Assembly: GCA_017526745.1 (NCBI GenBank)
Contig: JAFXQX010000002.1
Location: 1-32,617 of the forward strand
Origin: Lachnospiraceae bacterium
GTDB taxonomy: Bacteria > Bacillota > Clostridia > Lachnospirales > Lachnospiraceae
Reading direction: 5' to 3'
Length of the DNA: 32,617 nt
In this document: in pieces, positions 22,340 through 28,764 of the stretch
How positions within the stretch are numbered: the first letter of the stretch is position 1
Layout: each line of letters opens with the position of its first letter
Translations under genes and position numbers: made by a program
The notes under the pieces: generated by a model
The model's database searches: none
What the model saw: the letters and a program-made list of their open reading frames with translations, nothing else
What the model was told of the DNA's origin: nothing

Positions 22340-23998
22340 ATGAAGACAAGAATACTGAACGAAAAGAAAACAGTCACCGCCGACAAAACAGGTATCGCAG
22401 ATATCGTGCAGTTTGTACGGGAGAAAATCACGGGATGCGCTATCCCTGACAAGGAAACAGACCGCGCCTGCCTTGCAGCAGAAGAAGCAGCAACGATGAT
22501 CATAAGCCACGCCGCAGCCGATCATGTCGATGTGATCATCAGAAAGCTTGGCGGCTCGGTTACGGTCGACATATATTCAAAGGGCGAGCGTTTTGATCCC
22601 GTCGAAAAGGCCGGAGCGGACCTTCTAAGTGATACCGACAGCAGTGCGGCGACCCAAAGCATGATAAGCTCCATACTGCTGCGGTCGATGTCCGAGCACT
22701 TCAAGTACAGATACATCCTCGGCACCAATCTGATCCGCCTTAAGGTCGTAAGGTCAAAACGTGCCTTCCTGTACCGGACACTCGGAGCGATGGCGCTTGC
22801 GATCATCACAGGACTCATCCTGTCACAGACAATGCCCTCATCGTTTAACAACCTTCTTGACACCTATATCCTTACACCCGTAAAGACCATGTATCTAAAC
22901 GGACTGAAGATGGTCGTGGCACCCGTCGTGTTCTTCTCGATAGTATCGTGCATCGTCCGCTTTACGGACATATCGGAACTGGGGCACCTCGGCGGCCGGA
23001 TAATGTCACTGTATCTGATCACAACGATCATCGCGGTATTTGTGGGAATAGGCGCATTTTACCTGTTCAGGCCGGGCGGGGCGATCCCCGCAGACATGGC
23101 AGCAGATGCGGCAGAATCGATCACTTCCCAGACCATGAACGTTTCAATAAAGGACATGATCGTCGACATCGTGCCTTCCGATTTCGTCCAGCCATTTGTC
23201 GAATCCAACATGCTCCAACTCATCTTTCTGGCGATCATATGCGGCATAGCCGCCGGTGCAATCGGACAGTATTCCCAGATGGTCAAGAGCTTTTTCGAGG
23301 CGCTCAATGACCTGTTCCTTAAGATGACAACGATCATCATCAGCTTTATGCCCATAGCGGTATTTTGCTCGATATGCTCCATGATGCTGAAGATGGGGAT
23401 CAGGACCATCGCATCGGTCTTCGGGATCTTTGCGACCTTCCTGTTCGGACTTGTCTGCCAGATGGTTGTCTACTGCATAATGATGGTGGGAATATCCAGG
23501 ATGAGCCCCCTGCCCTTTCTCAAAAAATACCCGCAGACCATGATGCAGGTATTCTCGATGGCATCAAGCAACGCGTCCATCCCGTTAAACCTGGAAGCGT
23601 GCGAAAACATGGGCGTTGCCAAAAAGCTCTACAGCCTGTCTATACCGCTCGGAGCCACAGTGAACATGGACGGCGGCTGCATCTACATGGCAGTGTTTGC
23701 GCTCTCGCTTGCCAAGATCTACGGCGTGCAGGTATCAGGCGCAGCGCTTACCGCCATGATCATCTCTATAGTCGTACTGTCGATCGGAGCCCCCGGCATA
23801 CCCGGCTCCGGACTCATCTGCTTAAGCGTTCTCCTTACTCAGATAGGCGTTCCGACCGAAGCGATAGGCCTTATCATGGGAATAGATTCCCTCGTCGGAA
23901 TGTTTCGGTGCATGAGCAACTGTACCGGAGACGTCGCAGTCAGCATTGCAGTCGCCAAGCGCGAAAACCTGCTCGATACAGACCGCTACGCATCTTGA
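22340..23998 (+). CDS. SLC1/DAACS-type carboxylate symporter with N-terminal GHKL-ATPase-like domain
   Basis: 552 aa. Residues about 1-137 resemble an anti-sigma-type ATPase fold: LAAEEAATMIISHA in the N-box position (the usual Asn is Met53), VDIYSKGERFDP where a G1-box would sit, and a closing beta strand ILGTNLIRL. Residues about 141-545 form an SLC1 transporter with SSNASIPLN (409-417), NMDGG (442-446) and the C-terminal block D516 ... R523 ... N527 ... D531. The position that binds the amino group in GltPh (D394) is Gly520, while the Arg (R397) is kept, which favours a carboxylate rather than an amino acid. The stop TGA is the first triplet of a repeat-like TGAGAC. Ribosome site AAAGG about 10 nt upstream. 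Confidence 0.85.
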   Translation: MKTRILNEKKTVTADKTGIADIVQFVREKITGCAIPDKETDRACLAAEEAATMIISHAAADHVDVIIRKLGGSVTVDIYSKGERFDPVEKAGADLLSDTDSSAATQSMISSILLRSMSEHFKYRYILGTNLIRLKVVRSKRAFLYRTLGAMALAIITGLILSQTMPSSFNNLLDTYILTPVKTMYLNGLKMVVAPVVFFSIVSCIVRFTDISELGHLGGRIMSLYLITTIIAVFVGIGAFYLFRPGGAIPADMAADAAESITSQTMNVSIKDMIVDIVPSDFVQPFVESNMLQLIFLAIICGIAAGAIGQYSQMVKSFFEALNDLFLKMTTIIISFMPIAVFCSICSMMLKMGIRTIASVFGIFATFLFGLVCQMVVYCIMMVGISRMSPLPFLKKYPQTMMQVFSMASSNASIPLNLEACENMGVAKKLYSLSIPLGATVNMDGGCIYMAVFALSLAKIYGVQVSGAALTAMIISIVVLSIGAPGIPGSGLICLSVLLTQIGVPTEAIGLIMGIDSLVGMFRCMSNCTGDVAVSIAVAKRENLLDTDRYAS

Positions 23999-24046
23999 GA
24001 CAAAGGAACCGTTCTTTTGAGACAGAGGGACGGTTCTTTTGTCTCA
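23996..24046 (+). repeat. Diverged REP-like copies of the GGTTC subfamily
   Basis: 24018-24046 is a full 29-nt copy with the usual TGAGAC/GTCTCA ends but a different loop (GAGGGACGGTTCTTTT). A related partial copy starts at 23996 and shares its TGA with the transporter stop codon. I recall this loop version as common in other Clostridia. Confidence 0.85.
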
Positions 24047-24060
24047 AAGAGTGGGATCTA

Positions 24061-24651
24061 TCACAACTTCCTTGCGATAACATTTATCCAATAGGCATCC
24101 TTGTTGCGTCGCACATCATGCGATTGCCATATCTCTTCTACCTTAAATCCGGAAACACCGGCGAATAATTCCTGCACAGATACTTCATTCATATCATGAA
24201 AATATCTGCCATCTCTTTCTCCGAAATAATCTCCATATTTAAACGATGCATATAAAACTCCCCGGGGTCTTAACGCCAGCCTAACCCTGTCAAGTATACC
24301 GGGAAGTTCCTCCGGGCTGACATGGAGCAGTGACGCACAGGCAAATACCCCGTCATATCTGTCGGTTTCAGCAAGCTCCTCAAACCGCATGCACTTGACT
24401 TTGATCCCTGTGTACTCTGACGCTTTAATGCAAAGCTCCTGCGACGCATCTATTGCCTCCACCTTATAACCGGCATCAATGAAGCTCTTAGTGTCTCTGC
24501 CCGAGCCACATCCAAGATCCAGTATTTCTCCGCCCGGCGGTACATACTTCAGGAATCTGTCTCGCAGATCCCCGGTATCAACATTTATAGTCCCCTCGAT
24601 AAAATCACGGGCATTAGCATTGTAGTATTCAGTCGTATTTTTCGTATTCAT
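24061..24651 (-). CDS. Class I SAM-dependent methyltransferase
   Basis: 196 aa, small-molecule type (TehB/UbiE-like fold). SAM motif I LDLGCGSGRD (residues 44-53), acidic motif II in VEAIDAS, motif IV FACASLLHVSPEEL, then RPRGVLYASFKYG. No DNA-methylase DPPY/NPPF motif, so it is not a classical restriction modification enzyme. It is the last gene of the minus-strand operon; its ATG overlaps the stop of the gutted Nudix remnant (ATGA). A second, internally deleted version lies at 26016-26171. Confidence 0.88.
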   Translation of the reverse strand: MNTKNTTEYYNANARDFIEGTINVDTGDLRDRFLKYVPPGGEILDLGCGSGRDTKSFIDAGYKVEAIDASQELCIKASEYTGIKVKCMRFEELAETDRYDGVFACASLLHVSPEELPGILDRVRLALRPRGVLYASFKYGDYFGERDGRYFHDMNEVSVQELFAGVSGFKVEEIWQSHDVRRNKDAYWINVIARKL

Positions 24652-24796
24652 GATCTCGTCAACAGTTTATATCTGATATATTCAATCAGCTCCAGATCAG
24701 CCGGCAGCCTTTGAATTCTCCATATCCCCGCTGCGTAGCGAAAATCATACCACCATCCGTAATGACCGCCACAACCCTGACTGTTTTAAGCGCCAT
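24648..24796 (-). pseudogene. Gutted Nudix (MutT) remnant
   Basis: Starts MALKTVRVVAVITDGGMIF ... GYGEFKG, matching the N-terminus of the intact Nudix at 28378-28764 (MNTIRVVAAII ... GYGEFKG), then jumps to LPADLELIEYIRYKLL, matching its C-terminus (LPADRELVEIIKNNL). The whole Nudix box is missing; the joint lies at a shared GGC and shifts frame, so translation stops after about 36 aa. GGAG lies 4 nt before the ATG. The end keeps the ATGA overlap with the methyltransferase. Confidence 0.85.
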
Positions 24797-24828
24797 GTTT
24801 CTCCATCTTATAGCACTAATCTATATAA

Positions 24829-26016
24829 TCATATATTCTTTCCTAGTCTGTCCCATATCTCGTAACCCTGTCTTCTGGCAGAATCATAAATCGGCTGCAT
24901 ATTCTTCTGAAGAATTCCGTAAAACTCATCTTTTGAATTGCCTTTCCGATACAGCTCGCGTCCTGCCCATATGGAGTGAAGGTTATCTCTGTAGCACTCT
25001 TCGAATTTCTTATGTATCGCATCTTTTTCATGAATCAGGCTATATAGTAAGTATTGATTATTTGCAAACTTCTTGAAAAACGGCTCCCATTGCGGAAGAC
25101 GATTGCTCTTTGATGAATTAAGTGATGAATCCATCGGCATTAAGTTCCAGAGCTCATCGTTCATAACAAATGACCATGGGATAAAATGATCAACATCGTA
25201 TTTCTTCGGGATGATAGCATTGTCAGTGAATACATCTCTGATCTCGGTAATGCTTAATACCATCTCCCACAGTTCCCTAACCTTTCCGAGTTTTCGCATT
25301 TTCTCGTCCATAGGTGATAATTTATATACAAGTCCGGGAACCTCGGGATTATTATTCTGTAACCATTTCAGTTTTTCAAACCTTATCCACCCCAATATAG
25401 GGACGGTGTTATCCCTGATCATCTCAGACCAAGCAGGTTGAAAAAATATTTCCCTCTTTAATCCACTTGAATTACCCAGTGTATATGGTAATAGTTTTTC
25501 CGCGGCATTAAATCTCTCGACATATGCTATGATCCTTGATTTACTCTCATCGCTTTGAACAGGGTTTTTTACAGGCAGGAAACCGGCAAGTGCTCGGTAA
25601 GGAACCATATTGGTTAACTGGTTTTTTTCTACCCGGATTAAATCATCATACTTTTTTATGGCGTTCTTTATCTCAATCTCTGATGAATTCGCAGATAGAT
25701 TGCTGATCTCGGCCAGCTTAAGGACAGCTCTCTCCAGACCGTCCCTGACCATTCCATCAACTCTGAGTCCGCTTAAATGAATATGGAATTCACGTACAGA
25801 ATACCAGGCGCTGCAAATCATTTCGTTAATTACATCATCAAAAGTCGCCTGGTGAATATCCTCAGATATTAGAATTACTATGGCTTCAAGCCAATAGAAT
25901 TTATAACAATAAGAAGGATCTTTCATCATACGTGAAAATCCTTCTAGATCAAGCTTATTATTGTACAGCTCATCAATATGAATTGAAAAATCACCTGATC
26001 TCAGAGTGTAATCCAT
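24829..26016 (-). CDS. HNH-endonuclease domain protein
   Basis: 395 aa. The C-terminal third has an HNH core: VDHFIPWSF (H277), LWNLMP (N291) and SSLNSSKSNRLP (N300), a pattern seen in restriction-like and defence nucleases. The first 270 residues are a helical domain that I do not recognise, with a hydrophobic patch (FYWLEAIVILI). Start MDYTLR at 26016 overlaps the stop of the methyltransferase remnant (TGATG) and uses AAGGAA in that remnant as ribosome site; the longer ORF to 26046 reads into the remnant. Probable DNA cleavage, target unknown. Confidence 0.83.
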   Translation of the reverse strand: MDYTLRSGDFSIHIDELYNNKLDLEGFSRMMKDPSYCYKFYWLEAIVILISEDIHQATFDDVINEMICSAWYSVREFHIHLSGLRVDGMVRDGLERAVLKLAEISNLSANSSEIEIKNAIKKYDDLIRVEKNQLTNMVPYRALAGFLPVKNPVQSDESKSRIIAYVERFNAAEKLLPYTLGNSSGLKREIFFQPAWSEMIRDNTVPILGWIRFEKLKWLQNNNPEVPGLVYKLSPMDEKMRKLGKVRELWEMVLSITEIRDVFTDNAIIPKKYDVDHFIPWSFVMNDELWNLMPMDSSLNSSKSNRLPQWEPFFKKFANNQYLLYSLIHEKDAIHKKFEECYRDNLHSIWAGRELYRKGNSKDEFYGILQKNMQPIYDSARRQGYEIWDRLGKNI

Positions 26017-26171
26017 CACAACTTCCTTGCGATAACGTTTATCCAATAGGCAGCCTTGTTGCGGTGCACGTCATGCGATTGCCATATCTCTTCTACCTAA
26101 TACAGAGCTCCTTCGACAAAATCACGGGCATTAGCATTGTAGTATTCAGCCGTAATGTTGTCGGTATTCAT
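26016..26171 (-). pseudogene. Gutted methyltransferase remnant
   Basis: About 156 nt keep the first 22 or so codons of the methyltransferase (MNTDNITAEYYNANARDF, compare MNTKNTTEYYNANARDF) and the last 26 (VEEIWQSHDVHRNK ... WINVIARKL), with the SAM-binding core removed. The joint reads TAT-TAG, so translation ends at 24 aa; the tail stays in phase. Its ATG overlaps the MazG stop and its TGA overlaps the HNH start. It is not identical to the intact copy, so it came from a diverged paralogue. Confidence 0.9.
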
Positions 26172-26488
26172 AGTCTGTTATACTTGTCTGCTTTTCCTTT
26201 GGCTTTATCCACAGGATATTTCGACTCATTCTGAGACATTTTCATATTCACGATCTCATCGACATCAAGACCAAGCTTATCTAACATATTCTGACAATAT
26301 ACAATTACATCTGCCAATTCTTCTTTTATGTGATCCAGATCATAATTCTCATTATCCCACTGGAAACACTCAAGTAATTCTGCCGCTTCTATTACAATTG
26401 ACTTTGCAAGATTAGCCGGAGAATGAAACTGATCCCAGTCTCTTTCATCTGAAAATCTTCTGATTCTCTCAATCGTCTCCTGTTTCAT
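26168..26488 (-). CDS. MazG-like nucleotide pyrophosphohydrolase
   Basis: 106 aa, all-alpha NTP pyrophosphatase. The metal-binding signature is complete: E34-A-A-E37 (VIEAAELLECFQW) and E57-x-x-D60 (EELADVIVYC). It starts MKQETIERIRRFSDERDW, like the MazG/RS21-C6 group that hydrolyses dCTP or non-canonical dNTPs. The start overlaps the upstream helicase stop (ATGA, 26485-26488) and its stop overlaps the methyltransferase remnant, so it is translationally coupled in the operon. Confidence 0.9.
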   Translation of the reverse strand: MKQETIERIRRFSDERDWDQFHSPANLAKSIVIEAAELLECFQWDNENYDLDHIKEELADVIVYCQNMLDKLGLDVDEIVNMKMSQNESKYPVDKAKGKADKYNRL

Positions 26489-28362
26489 TTCTTAGCATGC
26501 TCCAATCTTTTCTTTAAGTACTCCTTCATACCTTTATCAGTGCAATAAATGTAACATCCTTTCATTCCGCGTGTCATAAGTGTACGATACGTATTCTTAA
26601 TAATCTCATCAGCTCGCGACAATGCCGCATCCGGCGATTCCTTATATAGTTTCTTTATACCTTTTAATGACTGGTCTGTTTTGGCACGTTTTGAGAAATC
26701 TGTTATAACCTTTCCGTTCTCATACCGTATATCATCTCCAACGATCACACCAACATAATCAAATTCAAGGCCCTGAGATGTATGAATACATCCGGCTTCA
26801 TTTATTGATGTTTCACTTACAGCAAACGGTTCGCCACTTCCAAGATTCCAGCTCATCTCAAAATCTCCGATCTTGATATCATGAACATCAGTTGAATTCT
26901 TTCCGCTTGCTATCCACTCCCAACAATAGCCCGCAAGTACTCTTGCCCTGTTGGCCTGCCTGTTCTTCTCGATCACTATTTCCCGCATCTCCTCGGGAGA
27001 GTCACATATTCTTATATCGTAGTCTATACCTTCCAGATCGTAATTAGCAGTCTCCCGGATATCCAATACATTATCTATCCAAGCAAGGTATCCATCTGAC
27101 CCGTTACACCTGAACTGTGATTTTAACTCCAGGTAATGAAGTTCTGATCCGGCATCCTTTGCCCACTTTTCTATTTCCGCAACAGAGCCGATGTCGTCCA
27201 TTGTCACTCGCTGACTCTCATCTATGAAGAAAACACTACAGTAAGCAGCGTGGATAATCTCTTTAATCTGATTTTCTCCAAGGTTATGAAACATTCCGGA
27301 TTTTTCATTGAGTCTGTGAGCTTCATCGACCAAAAGGCAATGGGCCATGTTTTCTCCGACCTCAGTATATGTCCCTGAGCCTTTGAACATATTATCAACG
27401 CTGCTCTTTTTTATCTGTCCTTTAAGTTTCTTCAAATAGACCTGCCGAGGGGCACTATTCTTGGAAACATACTGAACCATCTGATCTCTCCTTGTAAGTT
27501 CAGCAAGCAGATTGACTGCTATAACCGACTTGCCTGTTCCGGGTCCACCCTTGACGATAACAGTCCGCTTTTTAAGATCCTTCTGAGACTTGAGTGACAA
27601 TCGCAGAATTTCCTCATACGCAACCTTTTGTTCATCAATCATAATGAACTCGCGATTACCTTTCAGCATTGATCCAATTGCGTTTTGGAGGCTCTTGGAC
27701 GGCCTGATTTTTCCGTGATCTATAAGATATAAGACTTCCTTATGATCTCCTTTTTTGATGGATTGTTTTATGAAATCGCGAAGCTGCTGGAGCTGTCCTT
27801 TTGTATACGCCGGAGCTTCATCAAGATACTCTTGATACTGAATGGCATCGAGCGGATCATTCTCATGTCTGATATAATTGTGAAGACATGCACATGGAGA
27901 AAGCGTTACTGCGTTATCCTGAACAGCCTGATTATAATCCTGTATTAACTGAGCATATGACCACGCCTGATACGAAGGATGAACAAGTAATTGATTCCCT
28001 CCTCCAATATATGTTTCAACGAGCGCATCAGTTCCTGTCACTTCCTTTATGGAATCCCATTGTTTTAATTCCACAATAACCATTCCGGGTGAATCATTAT
28101 TCCCGTAACCTGATATCATAAAATCAACACGCTTCGATGTCTGCGGAATATTAAACTCTATCGCCACACCCGAATCATCAGGGATCTCATTATCATTCAG
28201 CACCTTGTACATATAGTTAAGTGAGTTTTCCCATGAACGGAATTCTGCTTTGGGAGTATGCTTTCCAAGCTTTTCCAAAACATTTTCTTCTATCTGTATT
28301 GCAATTGTGTCATTCTCACAGCTCTGTAAGAAGTCAGTTTTCAGACCATCGTACACGATCAT
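26485..28362 (-). CDS. DUF2075 (Schlafen group 3-type) helicase with N-terminal nuclease motif
   Basis: 625 aa. N-terminal PD-(D/E)xK-like core: D80 in KRVDFMI, E98-L-K100 in MVIVELKQW. Walker A GGPGTGKS (272-279), Walker B LLVDEAH, then QGLEFDYVGVIVGDD and YRTLMTRGMKG, the C-terminal helicase motifs of the DUF2075 family. The combination suggests an ATP-driven nuclease on DNA or RNA. AAGGGG lies 10 nt before the ATG. Gap to the upstream Nudix gene is 15 nt. Second of two such proteins in the operon; they are similar in layout but not close in sequence. Confidence 0.88.
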   Translation of the reverse strand: MIVYDGLKTDFLQSCENDTIAIQIEENVLEKLGKHTPKAEFRSWENSLNYMYKVLNDNEIPDDSGVAIEFNIPQTSKRVDFMISGYGNNDSPGMVIVELKQWDSIKEVTGTDALVETYIGGGNQLLVHPSYQAWSYAQLIQDYNQAVQDNAVTLSPCACLHNYIRHENDPLDAIQYQEYLDEAPAYTKGQLQQLRDFIKQSIKKGDHKEVLYLIDHGKIRPSKSLQNAIGSMLKGNREFIMIDEQKVAYEEILRLSLKSQKDLKKRTVIVKGGPGTGKSVIAVNLLAELTRRDQMVQYVSKNSAPRQVYLKKLKGQIKKSSVDNMFKGSGTYTEVGENMAHCLLVDEAHRLNEKSGMFHNLGENQIKEIIHAAYCSVFFIDESQRVTMDDIGSVAEIEKWAKDAGSELHYLELKSQFRCNGSDGYLAWIDNVLDIRETANYDLEGIDYDIRICDSPEEMREIVIEKNRQANRARVLAGYCWEWIASGKNSTDVHDIKIGDFEMSWNLGSGEPFAVSETSINEAGCIHTSQGLEFDYVGVIVGDDIRYENGKVITDFSKRAKTDQSLKGIKKLYKESPDAALSRADEIIKNTYRTLMTRGMKGCYIYCTDKGMKEYLKKRLEHAKK

Positions 28363-28377
28363 GATGAGTACCCCTTG

Positions 28378-28764
28378 TTACAAGTTATTCTTTATAATCT
28401 CAACCAATTCCCGATCAGCCGGAAGCCAATTCACGCTATCTATTGTATCTTTAGTTAACCATTTTGCAGCTTCAGCCTCTTTTAAAACAAGCTGGCCTTT
28501 CTCCACCTCTGCCCAGAAGCAGTCCATTGAAAGATGAAAGGTCGGATAATCATATTCGATCGTATGAATCAGATCTCCAACCTTAATCTCAGCCCCAAGT
28601 TCCTCTCTGATCTCTCGAACAAGTGCCTGTTGGGGAGTCTCACCTTCCTCGATCTTGCCTCCCGGAAATTCCCATTGGCCCTTGAATTCGCCATAGCCTC
28701 TGGCTGTGGCAAAAACCTTGTTGTTGTCTTTAATTATCGCTGCTACAACTCTGATCGTATTCAT
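28378..28764 (-). CDS. Nudix hydrolase, MutT/8-oxo-dGTP diphosphatase type
   Basis: 128 aa. A perfect Nudix box G36-x5-E42-x7-R50-E51-I-x-E54-E55-x-G57 (GGKIEEGETP ... REIREELGAE). The opening TIRVVAAIIKDNNKVFATARGYGEFKGQWEFPGG is split across residues 3-36 and matches small (deoxy)nucleoside triphosphate diphosphatases. The ATG overlaps the helicase stop (TAATG). With MazG it gives the operon two nucleotide-cleaving enzymes. Confidence 0.92.
   Translation of the reverse strand: MNTIRVVAAIIKDNNKVFATARGYGEFKGQWEFPGGKIEEGETPQQALVREIREELGAEIKVGDLIHTIEYDYPTFHLSMDCFWAEVEKGQLVLKEAEAAKWLTKDTIDSVNWLPADRELVEIIKNNL

Noticed and set aside
23365-24168. 267-aa plus-strand ORF overlapping the transporter end
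   Set aside because: Off-frame shadow rich in Arg and His; it runs across the repeat and into the antisense of the methyltransferase.
24061-24651. Methyltransferase as a restriction-modification DNA methylase for the HNH nuclease
   Set aside because: No DPPY or NPPF-type catalytic motif; the fold signatures fit small-molecule methyltransferases.
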